Assembly (NCBI GenBank): GCA_019916065.1
Contig: CM034233.1
Coordinates: 11,117,573 to 11,181,572 of the forward strand
DNA from: Vitellaria paradoxa
Lineage: Eukaryota; Streptophyta; Magnoliopsida; Ericales; Sapotaceae
DNA length: 64,000 bases
Direction of reading: 5' to 3'
Shown here: in pieces, positions 1-11,400 of the stretch
How positions within the stretch are numbered: position 1 is the first letter of the stretch
Layout: each line of letters starts with the position of its first letter
Translations under genes and position numbers: made by a program
The notes under the pieces: model-generated
The model's input: only the letters and a program-made list of their open reading frames with translations
Database searches by the model: none
Told to the model about the DNA's origin: nothing

Positions 1-1478
1 CCTCCAGCATTGACGATTAGCCTTAAAGGACTGAGTAAACATGTTGTGAACTGCATAATAGCTGTGCAACTTTTATTTTGTTCATTTGGGGTTGGAGGTC
101 ATTGGGTATCAATTGATATTGACACATTTAGTTATGTTTTTTTGGACAAGTATATGTTTGATTATGCTGTTTCGATATTTGATTTTCTATTAAAGCATCT
201 TGGTTTAAGTACACAATTGTCGGAAGTCTATATGGGTATCCTTCATCTTTGGTTTTTTGACCCTTTAGTTGTCCAGTGATGGATATTACGAAGCCATGCC
301 TATGGTTCTACACTTTGTGGAGTTCCTAAATATGTGAATGAGGTCTAATGCTTTTGCGGCTTTGGTTGGCAAAATGTTGTGGTACTTGTTCTAGATGGCA
401 ATTTTATTATAACTATTGGATGACATGAATGTCAAGATGTCTATTGGAATTTCAGTTAATTTGTCAATTGTTGATTGAAAAGTTCAATATGGGGTGTAAA
501 TTCTTCATCTTATTTTCTCCCATTGTACTTAGTAAGTGATTAGAAATTTTTTTACTTGAATAAATCTTTAAAAATTTGACCGAAATATAATTGTGTAAGT
601 TAAAAATATAGTATGACGTCTTTGAAATCTTTGCTTAATTGTATCTCAATTGTCATGTGTGTTTTTGGTGCTACTAAAATTCTATAATTTTTGTTTGCAG
701 TATTTTTTGTCCCTTTTTTTTTTTTCAAATAACATTAAAAGAAAACACATATGATCTCTTTGTTATTCTTGCCAATTATTTTCAGTATTAAGGGTCAATA
801 ATTGTCCAAATGGTGAACTAAACTATTACCACTGCACAAATACTGGATAGGCCTGTTAGGCTATTGTGTACTCCATATGACCAGCTTGTATTAGAGAAAT
901 GCACTTGGATGACATGCCCTGACAAGTTGTAAAGGCATGTTTAAATCTTCATTATCTTTTACTCTTTTCTTTTTTTTTTTTGGGGGGTGAAATTTGACTC
1001 GGTGTCTATTGCCTACACGTGGATGGGACATACAGGGACTTGAATGCAAGTTTGAAGAAAATAAAATTGAGGCTAATGATTTGAATAAAAAAAGAAAGTA
1101 TGTATTTGTAGATTTAAATCTGATGTAGTTTAGGACTTACTCTACATTGTTATTTTTTTTTATTTTCGTCTTTATTTTGGTGTTTTTTGGGTTATTTATT
1201 ATTAGCCTATTATGTGGGGGATGTTCCCATATTATCTTTTGATTAACTTAATTAGCCCACTAGTCTCATGACACCTAAGTAAGGAGGTACGTGGGTTGCT
1301 CTATCTTCTTATATAAAATCCCAGCCCTCAAGTTTTTGTTCACGTCCATTTCTGATGACTTGGAAAATAAAAATGGAATATCTAACAGGGCCTGACATCT
1401 TTGCAGATTGAGTTATGAGTTTGCTTGCTTGAGTAAAATTTTTGTTGTTTCTGAAGTGATTTTCATTTTGCTTGGAAG
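1..1478. other. Left edge: probable intron of the Myb/SANT gene, no exon recognised
   Basis: The first assignable exon of the Myb-like gene begins at 1479 directly after an AG, so this stretch is most likely intron, with the 5' exons of the gene left of the window. It is T-rich, with a T-run followed by a G-run near 968-987. An open frame of 89 codons at 10-279 resembles nothing I recognise and has no splice support. Confidence 0.5.
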
Positions 1479-4400
1479 GACGATGATAGTGATTTAGAAT
1501 ACGAGCTGGAAGCTTTCCCCCCTGTTAGTGCTGAAGCTTTGGCAGAGGCTGCAGCATGTGCGAAGGTAAGCGAAACTACTTGCTTGAGTAATGAATTATT
1601 AGCTTGGCCAAAATATGTATAAAATTTTACTTCCCCCCCCCCCCCCAAAAAAAAAAAAGAGAAAGAAAGAAAGAAAGAAATTCGTGCTAAAAATTAGTTT
1701 AAAACATTCAGTTTGCACTGCTTGCTGATTTGGCTTTTTTTGTTGAGTCATTCAAGAGGGGGGGGGGGGACACTCCATGTTTGCTTACTTGGGTGACCGA
1801 CAACTCCCACTGAATCACAGATCCTGAGCAATATTTCTCTGAGCAGTCATAGTTTTTGAATTGAGTTGTTTAACATTGTTAGTTCCAACTGGCTTATGTT
1901 TTGGGAATGGGTGACTTGGTTAGGTACTGATTGCATCTGGTTCACAAAGTGACACCAATCTTTTAAATGGCTCAACAGTTGAGGCTTCATTAACCATAAA
2001 TATTCCAAATGGCCAGTCATCTAGAGCTGCTCCAGATAACTCACAACTGCAAGGCACAAACATTACAATTCCAGTTTCTGTTCAGAAACAACCACTGCCT
2101 ACAGTGACTTCTGCTGAAGGATTTGATGCAAACGGATCTGGAAGTGGCAACCTGCCTCCTCGAAGGAAAAGGAAGCCGTGGTCTGAAGCAGAGGATCTGG
2201 AACTTATTGCTGCTGTGCAAAAATGTGGTGAAGGGAATTGGGCAAATATCTTGAAAGGAGATTTCAAGGGTGATAGAACTGCTTCACAGCTATCTCAGGT
2301 TGTTTTCTCAGCCTCACTGACCCCCTCTCCCCCCCCCCCCCCCCAACTCCCTCTCCCTGCATGCGTAATTAACTCAAATGCATAATTCATCTTTAATTGG
2401 CAGCCTTATGAAGAGTAGGCAAGAAAGAAGCAAAGATGAATTTTACTTTCTTTTTAGCTTGATTTTCATTGAACAACGCCTCCCCCCTCCAAACATTCAA
2501 AACTTAACATTTGTACATGTATGTTAAAAACATCATACGTTCTTGAACCTACCAACTAGTATAATCAGAATTGCATGTCTAAAAATCAAATAAAATTTCG
2601 TAAACTCAACCCCAAAATTATTGATTCATCGTCTGACCCCTTACAACAAGGTTGAAAACCTCCAAAAATGGTGATATACTTAAAGAAACCAAGGTAGAAA
2701 CAAAAAATGCACCAAAACCCTTAGCTTCCTTTCTCTTCTTTCTTTTCTTTGTTTTCTCTGTCGAGCTTCTCAGCTCATGCTACACTCACATATGCACTCC
2801 CCCTTCCTAAGAGGGCCACCTGTACATCAGGTGTAAAGGGGAGTGAGATGGAGCAATGGAAAAACAGGTCATGGGTCATGCATGGGCTTTAGGAATTACC
2901 TGTGCGTCCCCCCCCCCCCCCCCCCAAAAAAAAAAAGAACTCCTCAAAGCATCCAATTAGATCCACGATTAAATAAATTTAAAAATCACAAATTCACAAT
3001 TACCCTCAATTTAGCAATTAATCACATAATTATCCACATCAAATTACTGAGTATCACATTTTAGGTGTGTTCGGGATTAATACTGAATGAATTCTACTAT
3101 GAATTGTCCACTTTGTGTTGAATTAGTTGGACCACCCATTTTGGCTGAACCACATAGTTTCAGCAGTTCAATGATTAACTACTTGTCCAGTATTGGTTTA
3201 TATGTCCTCAGGGTTTAGTTTAAGATCAATAGTTTTTGTCTTTCCAAAATGCTTGGGCTACTGATAATCTAATAACTGACTAAATTACTAAGCATAAAAA
3301 ATGATTGTTCTCTTTTGGAGATTGCATGCGCCTTTTTTCCCCCCAATTCCCCCCCCCCCCCCCCCCAAAAAAACAAAATGTTGTAGTTTTCCTCTTTTCT
3401 CTGAAAAAACTGGTTTGAACATATTTTGCACCATCCAACCCTGGTTAAATCAAAAAGTTCTAAGTTAACCTGTTCTATATTATTGAACAATCAAGACCTT
3501 TTTTAGATGTATATCCATGTTATGTGGCTGTTTTGAGAGCTTTTGCCAATATGAGTGCGTACATGACAGATGCTATTACTACTGGAAATCCGTTGTTATC
3601 TAGTATGGTTAGGATGTCTGGGCACGTCCAGGTTTCCCGGGTTCAAATCCCGGCAACGGAATAGTTTTTCTGTTATATATGGCTCCTATTATTATCTCAA
3701 TTAAGTTAATGGGTTAGTAGATTTGATCTTTATAAGTTTTAACACTCATTCCATCCATTGTAATAGTTTTCATTCAAGGTTCTATGTTGTCTTTTCTATT
3801 AATATTTCATTAGATCATGAATCTATGCAGAGGTGGGCCATTATCAGGAAGCGACAGGGAAACTCTACTGCGGGAAGTGGCTCTCAAATTTCTGAGGCTC
3901 AGTTGGCGGCTCGCAGAGCTGTGTCCATGGCCCTCGACCCGCCCTTGGCAGACAAATTGAAGCCAAGTAGTTCTAATGGTACTGGTAATTTTGCATGCTT
4001 CTACTGCTGTCTATTTGGACTGAAAATTTTAAGCTATTAAAGAATTAACTGATTTTTTCTAGTTGTCTTGGGTTTTTGTGGTTTTCCTTTTGTTGAATTT
4101 TGCCCTTGATCACTATTTGTGTTTTTTGTCACTTCCTGAATGGGGGATATCAGATGGGGCCATCTTGACCTACTGGATTTGGGAAAATTTTGCATTCCAT
4201 ATTTTAGCTTCCATATAATTATCCCCCCCCCCCCCCCCCAAAAAAAAAAAATCTTTAAGCTGCCGCCTAATATGTTGCTAAGGTAAGTGTAGTAGTGTGT
4301 CGTGCCTATGATGTAGAAGTGGTCCAAAATTTTTGTTTCTTTCAACAGTGTAGTATTGGTCCAAATTTTACGTCTACTATATGGTTTTTTTCCAAACCTG

Positions 4401-6292
4401 AGGGGCTCCACCAGGCTGTCTTTGTCCTTGTCTTTTTGGGTTTGGGTGGCCTCTATAGAGGTGATTCGTAGTGCATGTGATGTAAGGAATTGTATTTTGG
4501 GTTAGTGTTTTGTGTGAAGAAAAATTGGAGTCAGTAAACCATCTCCTACACTGTTTTAGTGGCCCTAAGTGTTTGGTTTTTGATCCAGGCTGGGCTTATC
4601 CGTCCCGTTCTCAATAAAAATGGTGCATAAGGTGGCTGAAAGTCAAGTACGATTTAAAAAAAAAAAGGAAAGAAAGAAAGAAAAAGATGAATAAAAAGTA
4701 AAGGAGAAGGTAACAGAGAGCTCCTCTGATTTTTTCATTATTTGATTTTTCCATCCTACTGCGTCATCTTTGGGAAACTGTTTGAAAACGGTTCATAAGA
4801 TGGTTTTGGTTTTGTTGTTTCGTAGGCAAGGTTTGAGGAATGATACTTGTGTACTAATGTTAATGTTAGAAAAGGCCAATTCTGAAAATCTTAGGTGACA
4901 GTTGGTTTTTTTTTTTTTTTTTTTTGGTTTTCTATTTTCTATTTTCTGTTTTCTGTGTTTTATGTTTTAGAAATCCCAAAAGAAAAAAAAAATTGAAAAT
5001 GGTCTATTTTCCTTATTTTGGAAGTTTCCTTATTTTCCTTATTTTGGAAGTTTTCTTATTTTGAATTGAAAATGCTCAAAACGACTTTTTGTCAATTTTT
5101 TATTTTCTGTGTAAACCCATTTTCTGTTTTCTAAAACAAAATTTGAAAATACGAGTGACCAAATGCATTTGAGTTGTTTTCTTTATTTTCGAAAGTGTAA
5201 AATAAAAAATAAGCTCAAAACAGAAAATAGAAAACAAAAACAGAAAACAAAAAATAGAAATACAAACCAAATGACGCTTTAGTTTGTGCGCTTTTTTTTT
5301 TTTTTTGCCTTGCTACTATCGCCAAATTCATTGTATTTGGTTGTATGGAAACAGCTGGGACAAATAAAAATCCCCTTCCTGTGGAAGCTTCACCAATTGG
5401 CACACAATCCCAACAACAAACTCGACAAGATTCTGCGCCTGCAACCTCATCAAAATCTCGGATAACCTTGAGCAAACCATCAACAAAGCCTGCTCTAAGC
5501 CCAGATGCTTTGGTTAAAGCTGCTGCTGTTGCTGCTGGGGCCCGTATTGCCACCCCATCTGATGCCGCGTCACTGCTTAAAGCTGCACAAGCGAAACATG
5601 CCATCCACATCATGCCCGGAGGAGGTTCTTTAGCCAAATCATCTGTGGCAGTTAATGCAAATGCATTGCCTCCTAATGTTCATTATATTCGTACTGGCCT
5701 GGCAACCACACATTCCTCCTATCCTCCAGTCTCAACCAATGCCTCCCGGTCTGGTGGAAGTCAGCAAGCTCAGAACAATTCTGTAAAACCCACAGCACAG
5801 ATAGTTCAACTTAATACAACACAGGCAGCCCCAGAATCAAATCCGCCAGCTGAAGTAAGCAATGTTGCTGCTTCTAGCCCAGCTAGTGATCTCAATGCTA
5901 ATGAAAATATTGATTCAAGCTCCTGCAATCCACCGAAAGAGCTAGTCCAGCAAGATAAAGTTCCTGTCTCAGTCAGTGCCCCGATAGAGAAAGTCCAAGA
6001 ATCTCAAGCTGTTGTCCCAGGTGATGCATCTGAAGAGAGAGTTTTGGAAGATCAAGCTCCTATTTCTAGCAGTGAAAAGAGAGGACAGAGCCTGGATCAA
6101 GAGATGATGGATGTGCCAATTGAGGGAAGAGAGCATCAATCTGAAGCTGAGAAAACTAGTGAGAAGGTAGGGGGAGAGAATCAATCTGCAGCTGAGAAAA
6201 CTAGTGAGAATGGGAGCTCGGATGAGAAACAGGAAGTTTTACCGGGCAATTCAAGAGATGCAAGTGATGAAAATAGTAAAGTTGCTAATTAA
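1479..6292 (+). CDS. Myb/SANT-domain (homeodomain-like) protein, 3' part of gene
   Basis: Four coding exons can be joined in phase: 1479-1565, 1924-2298, 3831-3984 and 5355-6292 (stop TAA 6290-6292), giving 517 residues of an incomplete protein. A single Myb/SANT domain lies at about residues 108-165 of this part. It has the three spaced tryptophans (KPWSEAED, GEGNWANIL, RWAIIRKR), and the third helix is split by the intron after QLSQ. A basic stretch PRRKRKPW precedes it. Before the domain is an acidic DDDSDLEYE segment. After it is a long low-complexity tail rich in Ala, Ser, Gln and Glu. The layout matches the plant family of Arabidopsis At1g58220/At1g09710 (recalled from memory), presumed nuclear DNA-binding proteins of little-known function. 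The N-terminal exons were not found and should lie left of the window. The exon at 5355 was placed by GAAACAG|CT and by phase (Gly-Thr-Gly|Ala). The gene converges with NET2. Confidence 0.85.
1633..1658. repeat. C-run joined to A-run
   Basis: A run of about 15 C is followed directly by about 12 A and then a GAAA-rich stretch. The same C-run/A-run junction recurs near 2909-2937, 3350-3374 and 4224-4250 in introns of the same gene. Confidence 0.7.
2299..3830 (+). other. Intron within the Myb domain of the Myb/SANT gene
   Basis: The donor CTCAG|GTTGTT at 2298/2299 and acceptor ATGCAG|AGGTGG at 3830/3831 are both in phase 0. The intron carries three C-run tracts (about 2331-2344, 2909-2925, 3350-3366) and the tRNA-Glu-like sequence at 3589-3661. 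No other gene is seen. Confidence 0.75.
3589..3661 (+). tRNA. tRNA-Glu-derived sequence in an intron, probably a pseudogene
   Basis: The 73 bases can be folded as a tRNA. The acceptor arms TCCGTTG and CAACGGA pair perfectly, and so does the T arm CCGGG-TTCAAAT-CCCGG, which doubles as the B box. The 5' half resembles plant tRNA-Glu (CTAGT..GGTTAGGAT). The anticodon stem TCTGG/CCAGG is like that of tRNA-Glu, but the loop between is only six bases (GCACGT) instead of seven, and no Glu anticodon (CTC or TTC) is present. A working tRNA is therefore unlikely. It lies on the sense strand in the 1.5-kb intron that splits the Myb domain. Confidence 0.5.
3985..5354 (+). other. Intron of the Myb/SANT gene
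   Basis: The donor ACTG|GTAATT and acceptor AAACAG|CTGGG leave a split Ala codon. It holds a C-run/A-run at about 4224-4250, a T-run at about 4907-4925, and a T-rich stretch (4925-5270) in which ATTTTCTGTTTTCT-like words and their complements recur on both strands, so it could form a weak foldback. Confidence 0.65.
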
Positions 6293-6597
6293 AGCTACTG
6301 CTGGAGCTGATAAGACTAGGGAGGAGTGGCTATGAATGAACCAATCTCTAGTTGAGAACCAAAGCTTCGATGGGAAACAAGGAAGTTGAATAAGCATTGT
6401 AGAGGTGCAGGTTATGAAAACAGTAGAGGTTCTGATTAAAACGACTATTTAGTCGTTGGATTGGAGTCTAGTTGTGATATAGAACGACTATTTTTTCATT
6501 TGATCCTTTTTTTTTTCTTAGATATAGTCAGTGGAGTTTTTGCTATATCGGAGTGTATTGATAGAAAGGATTATATTTTTTTTTATTTGATCTTTTC

Positions 6598-7372
6598 AGT
6601 AGTGCAATGCTTTTCATAAGACAAGGTTATTTAATTGTTAGGGTATACTATTTAGTTGCTATCCACGGCTAGCGCATGGTTTATTTAAGCAATTATTATG
6701 TGCTCTTAAATTGTTTGTTCGGATCACGTTGCTTGGGCATATTTCAGGGGGACTTACCTTTTTAGTAGTGCAATTGTTTCTCATAAGACAAGTTTACATT
6801 ATCTCTTAGGATCATATTGTATAGGCACGTTTTAGCGAAACTTACCTTTTTAGTAGTACAATTGCTTCTCATAAAACAAGGTTGCTTAATTGTTAAGGTA
6901 CAGTATTTATTTGATATTTACTGCTAGTGCATGGTTTGTTTAAGCAACTATTTGGTGCTCGTAAATTGTCTGTTGGGATCGCGTCGCATAAACACATTTC
7001 AGTGGAATTTATTTTTTCAGTAGTGCAATTGTTTCTCATAAAACAAGGTTACTTAATTGCTAGGGTACACTATTTAGTTGCTATTCACGGTTGGTGCATG
7101 GTCTATTTGAGCAATTATTTAGTACTCTTACATTGTCTATTGAGATTATGTCGCATAGGCACATTTCAGTGTAACTTATCTTTTTAGTAGTGCAATTACT
7201 TCTTATAAGACAAGGTTGCTTAATTGTTAAGGTACAATATTTAGTTGCTATTCACGGCTACTGCATGATTTGTTTGTTAAATAATTATTTGGTACCCTCA
7301 CATTATCTGTTGGGATTACGTCGCATAGGCACATTTCAGTGGAATCCATTTCAATTGTCTGTGTTCATTTAG
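6598..7372 (+). repeat. Tandem repeat, about 166-bp unit, five copies
   Basis: Copies start with AGTAGTGCAATTG-like words at 6598, 6764, 6852, 7019 and 7186, giving spacings of 166, 88, 167 and 167 bases. Shared later words include CATAAGACAAGGTT, CTATTTAGTTGCTAT, CACGGCTAGTGCATGGT and GGCACATTTCAGTG. The second copy has lost about half a unit. The array starts about 300 bp after the Myb/SANT stop codon, so part of it may lie in the 3' UTR. Short open frames across it are a by-product of the repeat. Confidence 0.85.
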
Positions 7373-8208
7373 AGCATGTGCTCTAGAAGCACTAAAAATT
7401 TTTTCTATTTAAATGAATTATGTGCGTATGGCACAATCTTAACAAAATTTTGGCACAATTTTAGTAAACTTGAAACATTTACGAGAAGGTTTTGTTTGAA
7501 TGAACAAATTATGGCATGATTTTAATAAGTTTGAAACGTTTACTCTGTGAGACTTTATTTGAATGGACACAAGTTGTATTATTTTCTGAATGATAATGAG
7601 GTGACCAAAATTTAGTATCATGGCAATAAATTCAAATTTTTTTTTATTGTTTTTTCCCACACAAATTTGAGATAGTATCATTGTAGTAAATTCAATTTCT
7701 TTTTCCTTTTTATTTTTCCACACACACGAATTTAAGAGACACAACACAACTATATTCATCCCAGGATTGTTTTTTAAGGTCTCTCTCTCACACCCACTCA
7801 CCCAAATTGAAAATAGGAGGAGGTCCAATGGATGCAATACCAAAATTAATTGCTTGCCAAGGCCAGCAATAATGTTTGGAGCATGAATTTGTGGAGGGAA
7901 AGACAAATTGACAAAAATAAAAAACGAAGTGAAACGGTCAAATTTATTTATTTATTCATTTATGTTTTGTTTTTTTTTTTTTTTTAATGAGTTAGAAAAA
8001 TGAGACTAAATTAAATAGATATTTATCTCCCAAAAAAAATAACTTTTACTTAGTTAAGCACAAATTAAGAATTCTTTTTTTTTTTTTTCACGAAATTCAT
8101 GTTTCAAATATAGCAATAGTTTCTTCATACACCAGAAAAGGAAATCAGACCAGTGGTGTGAAATTGAAAAGAATTTGGGTGATTGAAAAAGAGCATCAAG
8201 ATTTTTAT
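7373..8208. other. Intergenic, AT-rich, no gene recognised
   Basis: This lies between the convergent Myb/SANT and NET2 genes. It holds T-runs at about 7970-7985 and 8076-8088, and loosely repeated words around 7438-7560 (TTTTAGTAAACTTGAAACATTTAC and a variant). I see no gene. Confidence 0.5.
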
Positions 8209-8355
8209 GGCTGCGTTTGGTTTACTATAAACTATTGAAAAAGTTTGAAAATTTTTAAAAGTTATTCACTTTTTATCTTATTGTACGAATTACGAACTTA
8301 TAAATTATCTCATTTTATCTCACCTTATCTCATTTTTTGTCACTCCAAACGAACC
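8209..8355. mobile_element. Short MITE-like element with GTTTGG ends
   Basis: The left end GGCTGCGTTTGG and the right end CCAAACGAACC are imperfect inverted repeats. The inside carries the words TATCTCATTTTATCTCA and TTTTTGTCACTCC that recur in several similar elements of this window. No clean target duplication was seen (TAT against ATT). Confidence 0.5.
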
Positions 8356-8433
8356 ATTTAATCAAAGCAATAGTAGATTATCACAGATCATATGAGAAAA
8401 ATGGAGGCTATTTCTTTTGGCAATAATGTATAA

Positions 8434-11400
8434 TTAATGGAAATGTATTTGAGTTGAAATATTATTTTTGCTGTGCTCGAATCTTCCATTGGAAGAGTGA
8501 TGACTTCTGTTCCTTAACCTAAACAAGAAAGACCTTATTGGACTTCTTGATCGACTCGATGCCGTTCTTCTGTTCCTCGGCACTGAAATCCCAAGCTCTT
8601 CCTCCAATTTCACGAGAGTCGTCGTAATTTCAATTTGCAATTCTTTCACTTGTTGAAGGCCCACCATGAGTTTCTCTGCAACCTTGTTGTTCTCCTGTTT
8701 CATGTTCATAACCTCCCCTCGAAATGTCGCAGCCTGAAAATCACTCAGAAAACTCTCTTCTTCTTCTTCTACTTTAAGCCCTCCTCCTCCATTTGATAGC
8801 CTCGAAATCTCTTCCAAAATGCTTTCCAGAGCTGATAATCTGTTCTTCAAGTCATCTTCCAACAATGCATTGTGTTCCAACCACAATGCCAGTTCAGTTT
8901 GTATATCTCTCAGGTGCTTGTAAATCGGGCGAACATCTGAATCCAGGGGCTGGCTTTTAGTACTCCCTTCTTGCTTTTTACTCTCCCGGATTTTCGTCAA
9001 CTCTCCTAGCAAATCCTGGACTGAAGTTCTGAACTTTTTTATCTGGTGCAATGAGGTGCTAAACCTCAACCACAACTCTATGTTCTCCTCCAGAAGTTCA
9101 TCTATGTCCGCACGAAGTCTTCCTTCGATCTTTGAAATGGCACGGCGTTCATCATCAACAGAAGAAACTGCTCTTTTTTTCCTTCCTTTTCTAGGAAATT
9201 TTATTGCCTGTTCTTGTTGCGCTGTTGATTCTTCTTTCCTCTCCAGAGGTTCCACTTTTTGTTCACCTGGCAGATCAGAGACTTGTTTTTTATCAGATTC
9301 TGCTCTTGCTGTGCTTGGTTGGGACCCTCCTTGTTGTGAGTGAGTAAAGTCTGCCAAAGTGGTAACTAAAGCTTCGTCCAGCCAAATTTGGAGTAAGTTC
9401 AGTTTTTTATACAAAGATTGAATCTTTGCGTCCTTCAATGCATTAGCATGTTTCAGCTCCTTTATCTGCGTCGCGGCCTTAATCTTTGCTGCCTTGTAGT
9501 TCTTGACAATTAAAATGTAATTCTGCAGTAGTATCTTCTCTCTGTCATCCAACCCCTTGAAGAACAGTTGCCTCCAATTTGGTTGATCTTCTTCATCCTC
9601 ATTTCCCAGTTCCCTATGTTGTTTCTTTGGCTCCTGATCCTTTTGATTGAGGTGAGTACTTGAGTTTGATTGAATGTAGTTCTCTTCTTTCTTAGCTTTC
9701 ATGGGCGTACTGCAATTCGGAGTATCATCTTTCGTCTTTTCTTTTCTTGTTTTTGCACCTGTTGACATCAGTGAATTATTACCAGACGCCAACACATTTT
9801 TGTGTTCTTTGAACCCTTTTTCCGGATTGGCATATGGAACAGCTTCCGCTTGAATTTCTTGCAGAAGGCTGTTGAGTTGATTCCCTGTATTGGACTGATC
9901 ATCCTCTCCTCTGACAGCATCATAATCGAGAGATCTGCAGTTCTCTCTTTGACCCATAATCATATCTCTTGAGATCATTGATCCATTAGTGAGCCGAATG
10001 AAACCTTTGCGTTCTTTGACTATTCTCTCTGGAACAACATCTTGAGCCGGTCTCACCTGACTTTTTCTTGGAAGATCATCAAATAGATTGCTTCGCCTGG
10101 ACTGGACAATATTGTCTTCTTCAGCTTTGGCAGAAGCTCCAAGTTCTTGATTGTGTTTCTTCTCTTCTTTTTCTGTTTTCACATCTGTTGAGGTCACCAG
10201 ATCATTTGCGGAAGGCATATCTTCATGTTCCTTGGACCCTTCTGAATTTGTTTCCAAAACACCTGTAACTTGGCCATTTACTAAAAGATCTTCAAGTAGG
10301 TTACATGGGTTGAGCTGAAATGAGTTTTCTTTTTCAGCTTTAACATCATGATGATGATCTGGATAACCACCCGTGTTATCTCTCTCACTCATTCTCACAT
10401 CTTCTGTTATCATTTTTTCTTGAATAGGAGCTATTATATCCTCATGTTCATCTAGCCCTTTGGCTAAATTGTCAACAGAAGTTGCTTGAACTTCTAACAA
10501 AAGATCACCAAAACAATTGCTGAGTTCAGGCTGTACACAGTTTTCTTCAGATTTGGTAGAACAACTTTCATCTGGTACATTGTCTTTCTTAACTTCCCCT
10601 TCCATTCTCACATTTTTCAAGGTCACTGCATTGTAACCAAGAGCAACATTGCCTTCATTTTCTTTGAAGCTGCCTTCTGCTTCGGCATTTGGAACCTCTC
10701 TCACTTCAATGGGAACCAAAGTATTATCCGCAGAGGAGCTTGTACTGAACTGGCCAAAGTTTTCATTCTCAGTTCTGATAGAAATGCTGGGATCAGCAAT
10801 CTTGTCTTTATTTGCTTCCTCCGCCATTCTTATATTTTCAGTGTCACTCTTCTTCAGAACATCAATCTTCTCTCTGCCTTCTGGTTTGATGCCTTTTAAG
10901 ATCTTTGAATTGTTGTCTGGAGATATCCGATCTTCATCTACAAGAAAATCCTTTTCCAGAGCAACACCTGGGATAGCTCCTGAACCTTCAGACAGAGGAA
11001 TATGGTCAACCTCCTCGTCCAGCTTCACAGTGTGCAGTCTCTCAGAGAGATGATCAATATTGCAACTCGCTTCAGTAAAATGAATTTGGAGATCTCTATT
11101 TTTGTCTCTAACATTATGGTTAAGATTTTGAATTCTAAGCAACTCTATCTCCAACTCTCTTATTCTGTTGCTCTTGTCATCTGATCCCCCAATTAGAACC
11201 TCCTTTTCCTCCTCTAGGTTCTGAAGGTGCCCTTGAAGCGTGTTTGTTTCAGATCTCAATCTCTTCACCAAAGCATTCTGGGAAGACACTGCAGTTTCCA
11301 AACTGCTAACCTTGTCAACAAGCTCATCAATCTTCTCTACCACTCTAGACATAGTGAGAGATGCAGTATAATCCGTTTTTAACTGGTCTTTAATCTTTGT

